Positions 8,524 to 18,552 are shown, numbered from the stretch's first letter. The stretch: DNA of 64,000 nucleotides from Bacteroidota bacterium (GCA_027483445.1 JAIXUS010000085.1:50206-114205); one strand, 5' to 3'. Numbers and translations are program-made. Notes: generated by a model not told the origin, from the sequence alone.

Positions 8524-8818
8524 AATAACCATTATTTAGTGTTAAAGTCAAAGATTGGTCATCTGCGGTTCCCGGCAAGTCGATACTTAACTTGAATGAA
8601 GCTTTTCCAATTCCAACAACACGAATTTTAATTCTAACTTGAGCATCAGGAATTTTTCCCGAAGTGCTTCTTTTCTTTGTACCATCTGCTTGAATTACAG
8701 GTATGCCATTAATGGAAGCGTAAAATAATGAAACACTTCCACTAACTGCTTCTAAAGAGAGAGAAAATTCTCTTGTCTTTTCTATCTCAAGTATGTTTAA
8801 GTTTTTCTTTTTTGCCAT
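8501..8818 (-). CDS. Small beta-rich protein of unknown function, first gene of module D
   Basis: 105 residues, no signal peptide, starting MAKKKNLNILEIEKTREFSL. The pattern of short strands (VSLFYASINGIPVIQ, AQVRIKIRVVGIGKASFKLSI, SLTLTLNNGYYETDITL) suggests a small beta-sandwich. Its 3' end overlaps the start of the barrel gene. The ~460-bp repeat begins about 55 bp upstream of its start. Function unknown. Confidence 0.7.
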   Translation of the reverse strand: MAKKKNLNILEIEKTREFSLSLEAVSGSVSLFYASINGIPVIQADGTKKRSTSGKIPDAQVRIKIRVVGIGKASFKLSIDLPGTADDQSLTLTLNNGYYETDITL

Positions 8819-8870
8819 TTTATATAAAGTTTTAAAGTTCCAAATTATTGTTGCGTTTCTGTTAGCATTA

Positions 8871-9343
8871 CCACCAACTAGTTTATACGCCCATCTTTAT
8901 TCGTTTATTCTTCCTTTATGTATTGATTTGCGCAAGTTATACTCATTTGTTGAAAGTGCAAGTACAATTTGCAAAAATTGCTAAAACCAATGGCTTGGGT
9001 TCATAGCACCAGTCGCGATTTTTAATTCGGCTCCCATGGCCGGTTTCGGTTTTTTGTTTGAAGGAGTGCCTTTTATGCGCCCGTTTTCCCGCGGCACGCA
9101 AAACTTGCGTTAGAGGCTCGTGTGGTATTGGGCTGTTTGGGGCTCGCCACGGGGCTTACATTTTACCCTGGTGCAGCGGTAAGCCCGCGTTAGCGGTTGC
9201 AGCGGAAAGCCCGGAGCCGCGGCGCAGTGTCCGGCGCGGAGCCGCGGGGGGCGCTGCGGGCGAGGACTTGCAGCGGAAAACGCGGCCGCTGTACGTGGGT
9301 TTACAGTGTTGCCTGAGGCTCGAAATGCGGCAACGCCCAAAAC
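8871..9343 (-). repeat. Copy 1 of a ~460-bp interspersed repeat heading accessory array 1
   Basis: This stretch aligns end to end with 30454-30913: shared blocks include ATCTTTATTCG, TTTGCGCAAGTTATACTC, GCACCAGTC, a GC-rich core (GCGAGGACTTGCAGC, GCGGCCGCTG) and TGCGGCAACGCCCAA at the far end. The copies are clearly diverged. Its module-proximal ~75 bp (8871-8944) looks like an attC site on the minus strand: GAGTATAAC, TTGCGCA, ..., GTTGGTGG. Apparent open frames through the GC-rich part are not gene-like, so I read this as non-coding. It lies between the stop of the giant T9SS gene and the first gene of module D. Confidence 0.75.
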
Positions 9344-9409
9344 ACAGTAAACCACACCTCACTCGCATGTGTGCAGTTTGCTGTGCCTTGGGCGTGGAAA
9401 ACCGTTTAG

Positions 9410-12400
9410 TTACAACTTGATGAGCTTAAAGGTTTTTTCAAAGGTGCTGTTGTAACACTTCACAAAGTAATTGCCGGGAGCAAAGCCTTGCAGTGAAATA
9501 AGGGTTTTGCCACCTTCTTTATTCGAAAGGGTGCCTGAATGTACTGGTCGCCCTAGCAAATCAACAATAACGATGCTTACATTTTCGGAGATTGAAGCTC
9601 CCGGAGCCAGTTCGATGGTTACCTGATCAACGGTTGGATTGGGGTACATCCTGAGCAAATGCTGCGCTTGATCGTTTTGCAATTGCTCAAGCGATGTGCT
9701 GATACCAATCGGAACGGTTGCCCTGAAATTGCATAAGCCTGAACCGTCTTTCACAATTACATTGTAGTTCCCCACGGGCAGATTCGAAAATACATTGTTA
9801 GTCACGAAGTTGTTTCCTCCATCATTGCTGTAGAGTATCGGAGCCACGCCCGCACCGGGAGTAATTACAATGGAACCATCGGCAGTGGCCGATGATGTAG
9901 CCGGTGTTACGTCGATATCGGCAACGGTAAATGAGCAAAGCTCGACAATTATGGTTGTATCATAGGTGCAATTCATCATTCCACCCTGAACAACTATATT
10001 GTATGAACCAGGAGCTAATCCGGCAAAGGTATTGGAGGTTTGGAAGGTGACACCGTTGTTTAAGCTATACTGATATGGCCCAACTCCCGATGTCATGAAA
10101 ATTTTGATAGAGCCGTTGTTGTTGTAAGTGTGTGTGATCTGGATATCGGCTTCCATTCCGCAGCCTCCTGCGGGACAAAAACTTTCTGTTACTTCATCTT
10201 CGAATTCACCATTGTTTGATACAAGCACAGTACCTGTGGAATTTAAGACTTGGAAATTTCCATTTCCAAAATTGCAGCAAATACCATCTCCAAAAGAATC
10301 AAAAAGCGTGATGCTAAAACAAGAATTATAATCTACGCAAATATCCTTGGTGAATACACCCGTAGCAAAATCTAAATCGCCGCTATCCACAACTCTTTGC
10401 TGGGTATTGTCGTAAATTTCCCAAGTAGTTTCATTAGGGAAATCGTCAGGATTAATTACCAGAATTATGATGTCGTAATTCGACTCTTCATTGGTCGTTC
10501 CTGTAGCCGAATTGTTTCCACCTCCGCCATCAACCTGATTATTCACACTCAAAATATTGATGGTAATTAAATTTCCTTGGGTTGATAGATTATTATCAAT
10601 ATTAACCGCTAGTGTAGCTTGCTCCTGAGAAGGAATATTTACCACCTCAGAGAAAGTTCCGTAAGTCAACCCATTTACAATTACCACATATTGAACGTTT
10701 GTGATGGTGGTTTCTCCATGGTTGGTGATTTTAAAAGTGGCTTCCACTTCATCATTACAAGCGACATTCAATGAACCTATCGTAATTCCGCCATCCAAAA
10801 CAGGTATTTTACTGATGGTTGCAATTAACGTGTCGTTTTTGCTAAATTGATCTTCATCATCAGAAACGATGCACTTTACGGTGTAATTGCCAATCGCTGA
10901 AAAGTTTGCCGGTGTTGTAAATTGATAATTGGCGCTGTTAAAGGCATCAATTGTTTCGCTAATCGTAAGTGTTTGAATAAATTGATTATTCACGTAAAGT
11001 GAAATGTCAAAATTACTCATCGGATTTAATCCATTGTTTGAAATGGTTACTGATACCAATTCATTATTTCCTAAACTGGATGAGGATTGAGGATTAATCA
11101 CAGCCTCCACGCCCAAATCATAATCTCCTCGAATATCTCCCCAAAACGACACCCATGGCCGGGCTTGTTTAATAATCAATTGCCCTGATGAATCTACTTT
11201 GTATTCAATATCCATGGCAAAACCTTCCTGGCCAACCGCATCATAAAGAATGGCAAATTCATTGTGAATTACGGTTAAATAATCTCTTAACTGATCAAGA
11301 TAAACCTGATCCATAACGAGTTGCCCCGGAGCCGTGAGGTTCGATAAATTCAATACGAGGTAACCTGAGCCCTGAGTAGGGTTTTCATACAATAAGAGTT
11401 CTTCAGGTACAGAATTGGGATCGGGGTTTGTAATTAGCGATTCTCCCACCTGAGTATTCAAATAGAAGGTTCCTTCTGTATCATAAATGGGGTCGATACT
11501 GATACCCACACCGTTCGATTCTTCTTCTTCGTAGTTGGGGTGGCAAAGCACCGCCATTGCTGCAACATAATGGTCGACGCGATAGAAGTCTCTTTCTTCA
11601 AAAGCCCTGAAATTCCACATGCTGGCAAAAACCTGCTTGATGGTTTTGGAGATATGGCCTTCGTCGAGGCGATGTGTTTTTGAGGTGTATAAACCGGCAC
11701 CGCTAAATCCGGGCAAATCTTCGTTGTTTGTACTCGAGCGGCATCTCACTTTAGTGCCCGGCGGGAAGGCGTTGTGCATGGCTTGAAGAGAATCCATCAT
11801 CCAAGCCGGCATTGGCGCATTCCGGATATCTTCTCTGAAGGTGCTCAACCGTTCTTCCCGAAAATTAATGTCGTTGATAAATGCCGGATTATTAATCATC
11901 ACTTCTATTTCTGCATAGAAATTATTGAATTTCATAAATTCATCGTAATAATAAAACGGAATGCCGAAACCGTTGGGAATCGTTCCTTCAGGAAATCCGA
12001 ATGTTCTCATCGTGGCCACATTGGCGCATTTTGCCCCAAAGGCCCGCGACATTTCAAATTCAATTTCGTTGAGGGGTTTGATTTGCGTTACGCTCAGATC
12101 ACGAACAGGTATCTGGGGCTCTGTGGGCCTTAAGTTTTCATACCAGGCATTCACCTCTTCGAGCGTGGCCGGCAGCAAAATATACCGATCATTTTCTACG
12201 ATATAATGCACATACGTTCCCAGCAGATTGGCAATGGAGTCGATGGAGAGCGGGTTTGCGATGTAGGCATTGGGAATATCTTCCTGAATGGCTCTCAGAT
12301 TCACGTGCGAAAGGGGAGTTTGAATTACCGAAGTAATAATCCCGCCAACCCTGGGCAAGGAATTAGGCAGTTGATCATACAACACGATATCTCTTGAACC

Positions 12401-13345
12401 CGGAGTTTCGCTCAAATCCATTTGCCTGAAAAATCCATAGCCCTCCGCCTCATGAAAAGGAATGAAATTAAAATCACCAAATACCTCAGATTCCAGAACC
12501 ACTTCAATTCTCGACCCCACATAATCGTCGGCAAAATTGTTCAGGTAATTGTTTTCATCATTTTGACCGATAAAGTGATTCATATTGTTTTGGAGAAAAG
12601 GCATATTGGCCGCCAATAGTTCGAATGTTCGTTGCGTAGCAGCAAAACTCAAAGCATCGCCAAAAGAAAAATTGAAGGAATAGGTTCCAATTACGCCATT
12701 GGGAGAAATGTCGGTTGGATTAAAAACGATTTCACCGGAACCATCATCACCCGTAACGTTTGCTCCAATCGCATTGAAAAAACCGGCATGGATGGTATGC
12801 GTGTTACTATTGATAAAGTAAACTTCCGGTTGCGGGGTGTCGCGGTTGAGGATTCCGAATTTAACATACAGCTGTCCATCCAGAAATGGAGCCCAAGGCA
12901 CATCATTTACTGCGGCTAAAGCCATGAAGGTTTCAGCATCCGGAATGGAAGTGGAACCATCCACAAAATCGATTGCAAAAGCATGATTAATCGGTGCATC
13001 GGTGGGCATATTGTTGTACTCCACCAAATCGTTAATGCCATCACCATCCCAATCGCCGGGGTTTGCAATATCATACGCAGTGATGGTGTACCTATCCTGC
13101 GGGTACGCCGCTCCGGGCTCAGTAATAATCATTGTTCCGTTCACCCCCAAAGTCATCGAAACCACCCAGTTAAAGGTTGGATTGTGCTGAGCCCGCAAGA
13201 GGTAATATTTGCTGGCATCGCCCTGAATCGACAGTTGGACCTGACCGGTAGGACTTACGGCATAATTTGTAATGGCAACTGTTTGGGCTTCAATAAGATG
13301 GATTGAGAGCAGCAGGCAAAGAAGAGAGAGTAGAGTTCTTTTCAT
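9410..13345 (-). CDS. Giant secreted protein with phosphohistidine swivel and PPDK-type ATP-grasp domains plus T9SS tail
   Basis: 1311 residues: signal peptide (MKRTLLSLLCLLLSIHLIEA); Ca-binding-like DWDGDGINDLVEY near 98-110; a PEP-utilizer mobile (phosphohistidine) domain around 330-365 with GGIITS then TPLSHVNLRA (His ~347); a PPDK N-terminal ATP-binding domain around 435-735 (RAFGAKCANVATM, RCRSSTNNEDLPGFSGAG, closing IKQARPWVSFW); two CARDB-like domains (~740-950); two SprB-like repeats; and a type A T9SS sorting domain at the end (MYPNPTVDQVTIEL). The swivel-before-ATP-grasp order and the SHVxxRA motif match glucan-water dikinases rather than PEP synthase. A secreted dikinase is unusual because ATP is scarce outside the cell; activity is unproven. 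Confidence 0.85.
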   Translation of the reverse strand: MKRTLLSLLCLLLSIHLIEAQTVAITNYAVSPTGQVQLSIQGDASKYYLLRAQHNPTFNWVVSMTLGVNGTMIITEPGAAYPQDRYTITAYDIANPGDWDGDGINDLVEYNNMPTDAPINHAFAIDFVDGSTSIPDAETFMALAAVNDVPWAPFLDGQLYVKFGILNRDTPQPEVYFINSNTHTIHAGFFNAIGANVTGDDGSGEIVFNPTDISPNGVIGTYSFNFSFGDALSFAATQRTFELLAANMPFLQNNMNHFIGQNDENNYLNNFADDYVGSRIEVVLESEVFGDFNFIPFHEAEGYGFFRQMDLSETPGSRDIVLYDQLPNSLPRVGGIITSVIQTPLSHVNLRAIQEDIPNAYIANPLSIDSIANLLGTYVHYIVENDRYILLPATLEEVNAWYENLRPTEPQIPVRDLSVTQIKPLNEIEFEMSRAFGAKCANVATMRTFGFPEGTIPNGFGIPFYYYDEFMKFNNFYAEIEVMINNPAFINDINFREERLSTFREDIRNAPMPAWMMDSLQAMHNAFPPGTKVRCRSSTNNEDLPGFSGAGLYTSKTHRLDEGHISKTIKQVFASMWNFRAFEERDFYRVDHYVAAMAVLCHPNYEEEESNGVGISIDPIYDTEGTFYLNTQVGESLITNPDPNSVPEELLLYENPTQGSGYLVLNLSNLTAPGQLVMDQVYLDQLRDYLTVIHNEFAILYDAVGQEGFAMDIEYKVDSSGQLIIKQARPWVSFWGDIRGDYDLGVEAVINPQSSSSLGNNELVSVTISNNGLNPMSNFDISLYVNNQFIQTLTISETIDAFNSANYQFTTPANFSAIGNYTVKCIVSDDEDQFSKNDTLIATISKIPVLDGGITIGSLNVACNDEVEATFKITNHGETTITNVQYVVIVNGLTYGTFSEVVNIPSQEQATLAVNIDNNLSTQGNLITINILSVNNQVDGGGGNNSATGTTNEESNYDIIILVINPDDFPNETTWEIYDNTQQRVVDSGDLDFATGVFTKDICVDYNSCFSITLFDSFGDGICCNFGNGNFQVLNSTGTVLVSNNGEFEDEVTESFCPAGGCGMEADIQITHTYNNNGSIKIFMTSGVGPYQYSLNNGVTFQTSNTFAGLAPGSYNIVVQGGMMNCTYDTTIIVELCSFTVADIDVTPATSSATADGSIVITPGAGVAPILYSNDGGNNFVTNNVFSNLPVGNYNVIVKDGSGLCNFRATVPIGISTSLEQLQNDQAQHLLRMYPNPTVDQVTIELAPGASISENVSIVIVDLLGRPVHSGTLSNKEGGKTLISLQGFAPGNYFVKCYNSTFEKTFKLIKL

Positions 13346-13537
13346 GATACAATTGTGGTGATCGACGAGTTAACAAATATAGGTTAAGGTATGATTAAGT
13401 TGACGTTACCCCAAACTTTAGGGTTATAATCCTGAACAATACTCAAGCGGTTAGTGGCTTGGTAATCACTTCCTTATTGGGTACGAATGGGCGGCCGCAT
13501 TCCATGCGGATGACATCGCGTTCAATGCAATGAACCC

Positions 13538-14059
13538 TCATTCACTGCATTCGAAGGAGGAATGTAACAATTGTAGCTGGCGCTTTTTTCCGGTAATGAT
13601 GACTTGATAGATGCGGTTGTAGATGGCCAAATCGATATCGCCTAAGGCTTCTCCGGCAAGCAGGCCGGCTAACACTGCAGTGGTATTGCTGTGGCCCACA
13701 ACGAGAGCATTTTCTTTGTTTTCGATCAATTGTTTGGCAAAGTCTTCAAGCTGATCCGGATTATACAGCGAAATTTCGAGCCCTTTGGAAGTGGCCGTGG
13801 GCAGCGCAGTACTTTTGGTACGGACAAGATCGGTGCTGTAAACCTTATCCAGCGGAATGGTGCTGAAGTAAAGCTTAATGTTTTGGGCGCGTTGCATGCC
13901 GCACGCACTAAGTTCCGGATCGGAAGGATTGCCCGACTCCATATTTTTTTCGGCGTGGCGGATGAGGTAAATCGTGAAGGCTTTATCGCTTGTATCGATT
14001 GGTAATTGGGGTTTCCCACTATAAAACAGCGCGAAAAGTAATAGACAATGATGAATCAT
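13538..14059 (-). CDS. Histidine phosphatase superfamily protein (SixA/phosphoglycerate-mutase fold)
   Basis: 173 residues. The catalytic RHAEK motif follows IYLIRHAEK, and the second catalytic His lies in ALVVGHSNTTAVL; an Arg in VYSTDLVRTKSTA completes the phosphate pocket. A hydrophobic N-terminus (MIHHCLLLFALFYSGKPQLP) suggests export or membrane tethering. Length is typical of the small single-domain branch. Substrate unknown; it lies between two giant secreted proteins on the same strand with gaps of over 120 bp, so an operon is not evident. Confidence 0.85.
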   Translation of the reverse strand: MIHHCLLLFALFYSGKPQLPIDTSDKAFTIYLIRHAEKNMESGNPSDPELSACGMQRAQNIKLYFSTIPLDKVYSTDLVRTKSTALPTATSKGLEISLYNPDQLEDFAKQLIENKENALVVGHSNTTAVLAGLLAGEALGDIDLAIYNRIYQVIITGKKRQLQLLHSSFECSE

Positions 14060-14187
14060 TTGAAGCCCCGATTTTTTTGTTAGCCTCTAAAAATAGGAAA
14101 AATTGGTAGTCTCGTTGATGAAGCTGCTTTTTCAGGAAGCGGTTGGGATTTCAGAATACGCGCATTTACATCGAGTGCATGGGTGCA

Positions 14188-17100
14188 TTAGAGTTTTACA
14201 AACTTGAAATACCCTAATCGTTTTCCTCCCTTCATTAAATGCCCAAAATAAATCCCTTGGGTGAGTGAACCAACAGAGATGGGTGTTTGGGCCGCCTGAA
14301 TGGGTGTAAACAGCACTTGCTTCCCGGCCAGGTCGAAAATAAGCAATTCCAACTGACTTGTTTGCTCTTCGGAAAGCTCAAAATAAAGCAGGTCGGAAGT
14401 TGGATTAGGGTAAACTGTAATTCCCAATTCACGTTCAGCGCTAATTACTTCAACAGGTACCATAACATCATACACAATCATTGTTGATGTTGTATTGGTG
14501 ATGATCGGCGGATTAAAGTCGAAATAAATGGCTGCGGTATTTAAAATGGTATTTCCAACTGTTAATTCAGGTTTTCCTTTGATGGTATATCTCACGTATC
14601 CATTGCTGAGCAGTTGATTGGTACCTGAATCGGGGAGTTGGATATTGTCGAAGTAAAAATCAAGAATACCATTTCCGCTGAGTGTAAAATACATTGGATG
14701 ACTATACGACACGACCCTAAAGGAACCTAAATCTAATGAGGGACTCAAGGTGTCGGCTATATGCACATTTTCTGCTTCATAGGTTCCGGTATTTTGGAAA
14801 CGAATAATGTATTCAAGTGCTTTTCCGGATTGTAAGTCATCAATATCGAATTGACTTCCCTGTAAACAAGTTTTATCGTTGGGGTCATATGAACCTACAA
14901 ATTCGTCGCTGAGCAGCGCAACATTATTGCTGGATATCAAGTCGGAAGCGGGTGAAATGATGGCTTTTAGATGCGCACTGTCTCCAAGTATTGCCTGAAC
15001 ATTGTTCATTAGCGTGACCGTTACTGTTTGCGCTTGCAGTGGGGTATTTATCGCTAAATTCCAGACTAATGTGTCTCCGTTCTGAGCCAGAATGTTCGGC
15101 GTGGCGCTTTGGTAGCTCACGTCAGGATCCAAAATCAATTTCAGCGTTGTTTGGTTGGTGTTCAACCCATTATTTTGGATGCCCACAACCACTTGGGTTT
15201 CAAATCCGGGTCTAAAAACCTGCGTATTGGTTAACGATACAGCAAGGTCTGATGCTGAATTCGGAGCGTAAACTCCAAAATCTCTATTCGTATTGTTACC
15301 ACCGGTAATGTAGTAGTCGGGATTGCTTGAAAATGCAGCATTGGGCATGTTTACCCGCAGCGTATCGCCTGTGGCATCAGTAAACATCGAATAGTTTCCA
15401 TCGCTGTTGCTACTGGCACAGAATGGTTGTGGAAGCGTTGAAATGACAAGTCCTTCCAAACCGGGTTCTCCATTTTCTCGCACACCGTTGTTGTTCATAT
15501 CGTGGTAAACATTGCCGGTAATTTCGGTGAAGGCTCCGCTTCTGCGCCAAACACTGCTGTAATTGCTGCCACTATACAATACATTGTTTAGTGAAGTTAT
15601 TCCACCAAAGGCAACGAAAGGAGATGGATTTTGCAATTGAGTCCACGTTTGGCCCTGATTGGTTGAATAATAAATGCCATAAACCCCCAGCGAAGCATAC
15701 CAGATTCCATTGAGTTCATACATAAACTCCGGGTTATACGCATCTCCCCAACTATCGACCGGCATACCGTTCATGGCTGGTAAAACCCAGGTTTGGCCGC
15801 CATCTGTGCTATATTGAAATATGATTCTACCATGCACAACGATTGTATTGTTGAGATTCGCAATTCGGTTCCGGTTACCCACACCTGTTGACCAAAACTC
15901 ATCTAAAAAACTCCAGCTATTCGTGGCTTCGCTGTACTTGAAAATTAAACCATCATTGGTAACTGTGTACAATTCGTTGTTTACAACCTTTAAAAATCCC
16001 GTTTTATCTGTACCATACGAATATTCACCGGGTATTTCATCGGGCCATACTTCGGTTTGAATCCATTGTACACCTAGGTTATTTGAATAATAAATTCGCC
16101 CATTCATATTGATAAATATGCGATCGTTTAGCATTTGAAGGGAATGTGGTGCACTAATGCTTGTTGTAGAGAACGGCAAATGAAGGGTGTCCCAAGAAAG
16201 ACCATTGTCGAATGAGCGACAGAAATGTTCATTAGAACTCCCGGCAATGGCAAATGCAGTATCGCCACTGAAAGTTATAGCCCTGGTATTTTGGAGTAAT
16301 GAATCGCCTAAAACCCATAAGGCACCACCATCATTGCTGTAGTAAAAATTTGGTGTTAAATAGAAATTATCGGTAAGGGCGAACAATCGACCATTGTTAG
16401 ACTCTAACTGAGTAATCAATTTTGCCCGAATACCTGTATTTTGGATAATTTCCTCTTCGTGGTTTGGTAATTTTCTTACAATCCCTCGATGATTTCCCGT
16501 GAGATAGGAACCATCATCAAAGAAAACGATATTGTTTGTGGCAAAATAACGATAGTCTAAACAAGGGCTTACTACCCAAACATCACCTCGGTCTTCACTT
16601 TTAAGGCAAGTTACATTTTGATTTTGTGAATATTGGTTAAAGTAAATCGTGTTGCCAATATGCCCAAAACCACCGGCTATTTGAGGCCCCGGAGTAAAGG
16701 AATATACCGTATCCCAGGTTTGACCGAGATTTCTGCTTCTTACAATGTATTGGTAATACACGGTGTCGACAGACGATTTTACAAATAAAAATATGCTGCT
16801 GTCTTGTAGCGTATAAGCCCATACGGATGGTGATGATTCATATACATTCGTTACAGTTTGTGTTGAAGAGTTAAAGTAGAAATGACCGTAGCTTCCATTG
16901 GGAAATTGCAAGTTCCAGGCATAGGATAACACCCCATAATCGGAGGCTACAACTTGATCAAGGTCGAAGGCCGTGAAAATTTCCCAGGTTAAACCGAAAT
17001 CTTCTGAATAATAATTATCCGGCCAAAGATTGGTTATAAGCAGTAAATTTCCCGATTTACGGATTACTGAATTAAAATAATCGCCATCTACAACCAACGA

Positions 17101-17439
17101 TTCATTCGTCCAACTAGCTCCGCCATTAAAACTGGTTTGGGTTTTAATGGCGCTTTCGTATTCGCCCGGATAAGCAAAAAGTACAATAACAGTATCGTTG
17201 AAGGCTTCAATGTCGATACAGTTTTTATTGACGAATTCTTCATGCAATACCCACGAAGCCCCTTCGTCGTTTGAAACGTAGACTCCCGACGGGCTGGCCG
17301 ACCAAATTTGATCGCCTACTCTCTCTAGATCGGAAATTCGCCCACCTTCCGGACCATTGGTCTGCATCCATTGTGCCTTCAGTGCAGTGTTGCAAACGCT
17401 CAGTAAACCGAATGCGATTAATACGTAGAGTAACTTCAT
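14188..17439 (-). CDS. Giant secreted BNR/sortilin-like beta-propeller protein with SdrD-like and T9SS domains
   Basis: 1083 residues with signal peptide (LLYVLIAFGLLSVCNTALKAQ). Residues ~25-640 carry many Asp-box/BNR-like repeats (VYVSNDEGASWV, TSFNGGASWTN, YSTNQGQTWTQL) as in YCF48/sortilin-type propellers. Then comes an SdrD B-like linker (GNVYHDMNNNGVRENGEPG), a cohesive Ig-like region with DPNDKTCLQG and ALEYIIRFQNTGTYEAENV (widespread before T9SS tails), and a type A sorting domain (VYPNPTSDLLYFEL, LTQGIYFGHL). Probable surface or extracellular binding protein; ligand unknown. Confidence 0.88.
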   Translation of the reverse strand: MKLLYVLIAFGLLSVCNTALKAQWMQTNGPEGGRISDLERVGDQIWSASPSGVYVSNDEGASWVLHEEFVNKNCIDIEAFNDTVIVLFAYPGEYESAIKTQTSFNGGASWTNESLVVDGDYFNSVIRKSGNLLLITNLWPDNYYSEDFGLTWEIFTAFDLDQVVASDYGVLSYAWNLQFPNGSYGHFYFNSSTQTVTNVYESSPSVWAYTLQDSSIFLFVKSSVDTVYYQYIVRSRNLGQTWDTVYSFTPGPQIAGGFGHIGNTIYFNQYSQNQNVTCLKSEDRGDVWVVSPCLDYRYFATNNIVFFDDGSYLTGNHRGIVRKLPNHEEEIIQNTGIRAKLITQLESNNGRLFALTDNFYLTPNFYYSNDGGALWVLGDSLLQNTRAITFSGDTAFAIAGSSNEHFCRSFDNGLSWDTLHLPFSTTSISAPHSLQMLNDRIFINMNGRIYYSNNLGVQWIQTEVWPDEIPGEYSYGTDKTGFLKVVNNELYTVTNDGLIFKYSEATNSWSFLDEFWSTGVGNRNRIANLNNTIVVHGRIIFQYSTDGGQTWVLPAMNGMPVDSWGDAYNPEFMYELNGIWYASLGVYGIYYSTNQGQTWTQLQNPSPFVAFGGITSLNNVLYSGSNYSSVWRRSGAFTEITGNVYHDMNNNGVRENGEPGLEGLVISTLPQPFCASSNSDGNYSMFTDATGDTLRVNMPNAAFSSNPDYYITGGNNTNRDFGVYAPNSASDLAVSLTNTQVFRPGFETQVVVGIQNNGLNTNQTTLKLILDPDVSYQSATPNILAQNGDTLVWNLAINTPLQAQTVTVTLMNNVQAILGDSAHLKAIISPASDLISSNNVALLSDEFVGSYDPNDKTCLQGSQFDIDDLQSGKALEYIIRFQNTGTYEAENVHIADTLSPSLDLGSFRVVSYSHPMYFTLSGNGILDFYFDNIQLPDSGTNQLLSNGYVRYTIKGKPELTVGNTILNTAAIYFDFNPPIITNTTSTMIVYDVMVPVEVISAERELGITVYPNPTSDLLYFELSEEQTSQLELLIFDLAGKQVLFTPIQAAQTPISVGSLTQGIYFGHLMKGGKRLGYFKFVKL

Positions 17440-17799
17440 CGTTTCCTAATTTTAAACTAAGGTAAACGATTATTGTATACAAGGGTATGTATGGTGATGA
17501 CTTTTTGCAAACGGTTTGGGCCCGCTGTAAAATACCTCTGTTTTATGCAATACACCTTAGCCTTTGTGTGGATGAGGCTTAATGCATGGTTTTTTTTGGC
17601 TTTCTATAACTTATGCATACCTAAATGCTTGTAGCCCGATTTTTCATTAGCCAGAACGCTAACTCTGCTAAATTTTCAGAATTTACAGAAGGCCATAGTG
17701 AATATTTTTCCAGTAAAAGGTAATGGCCTCACAATAGGCGTTTGCGGCTGTTTTCTCGCTGTTCAGATGTGCTTTTAAGCTTGTTTAATTCTGAATCAA
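17440..17799 (+). other. Intergenic region without recognisable features
   Basis: About 360 bp between two minus-strand genes. I see no convincing reading frame, RNA gene or strong hairpin. Short repeats of TTATGCAT-type words occur but form no clear structure. Confidence 0.5.
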
Positions 17800-18207
17800 T
17801 TATGGTTGTGATTCTGCGGGCAAAAACTTCCCCGTTTCATCTATGAAGCCTTTTTGACCATCTAGCTCAACCATGGCCCAACCACTTTTGTGTTGGCCAA
17901 ATGGATGTATTTTGTCGAATATAGGTTTCACCACTTCCTCTCCTTTTTCGTTGATGAAACCATATTGCCGGTCTACTTTCACCAAGGCCCAGTTACTCTG
18001 GTATTGCCCGAAAGCCTCAATTTTATCGTACATAGGTTTCACCACTTCCTCTCCTTTTTCGTTGATGAATCCATATTGCCGGTCTACTTTCACCAAGGCC
18101 CATTGATCGTTAAGCTTTCCTTTTGGGTATACCTTGTCGTAAAGACCTTGAGCCGCCCCCTGGAAATAGGCCAGGCTTAGACTCCAGAAAATAATGCATT
18201 TAGTCAT
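17800..18207 (-). CDS. WG-repeat protein
   Basis: 135 residues with signal peptide-like start (MTKCIIFWSLSLAYFQGAAQG) followed by three WG-type repeats: WALVKVDRQYGFINEKGEEV occurs twice exactly and WAMVELDGQKGFIDETGK once. WG repeats are short beta-hairpin units common in Bacteroidota secreted proteins, with no established catalytic role. The first two repeats derive from a very recent DNA duplication (70 of 71 bases identical). Probably periplasmic or secreted. Confidence 0.85.
   Translation of the reverse strand: MTKCIIFWSLSLAYFQGAAQGLYDKVYPKGKLNDQWALVKVDRQYGFINEKGEEVVKPMYDKIEAFGQYQSNWALVKVDRQYGFINEKGEEVVKPIFDKIHPFGQHKSGWAMVELDGQKGFIDETGKFLPAESQP
17921..18102 (-). repeat. Near-identical 71-bp internal duplication in the WG-repeat gene
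   Basis: 17921-17991 and 18032-18102 differ at a single base (GATGAAACC versus GATGAATCC). The period is 111 bp, or 37 codons, so the frame is kept. This is a recent in-frame duplication and a likely site of repeat-number variation. Confidence 0.9.
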
Positions 18208-18552
18208 TTTGAATATGTATTATGGACTTTTGAACGCTGTTGCAAACGGTAAGGACTGTTATAAATTGTGTTGATGATTCATTGCTTCGATTTCATGCAG
18301 GTTTGCTGAAAAAGCACAATTGACTGAAGTGCCCGGATTGACTTATACAATATAGCAATTTAGCCAGTGCCTGCAATTCAGCGTATCAAACTGCAAATGA
18401 CCTGAAAAATCACCTTCCATAATTCAACAATTAATTCGATTCAACTGGTGCGAAAAATTGGCAAAAAAAACGTCGCGAAAACGTAGGAGAAACTGAGATG
18501 GCGTGGTAAAAGTTAGGAAGATTTCGGATCGAAAGGCTGCTTTTCAAACTTA
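18208..18552 (+). other. Intergenic region between WG-repeat gene and array 2
   Basis: About 345 bp without a convincing gene. A short block, TTCGGATCGAAAGGCTGCTT (18524-18543), resembles a sequence inside the attC-like site at 6426-6454 (TTTCGGAT, then GACCGAAAGGCTGCTT). It may be a remnant of a former cassette boundary. Confidence 0.4.

Noticed and set aside
9058..9420. Several long frames on both strands in the GC-rich part of repeat copy 1
   Set aside because: Arg/Ala/Pro-rich products typical of GC-rich non-coding DNA; the corresponding frames are not conserved in copy 2.
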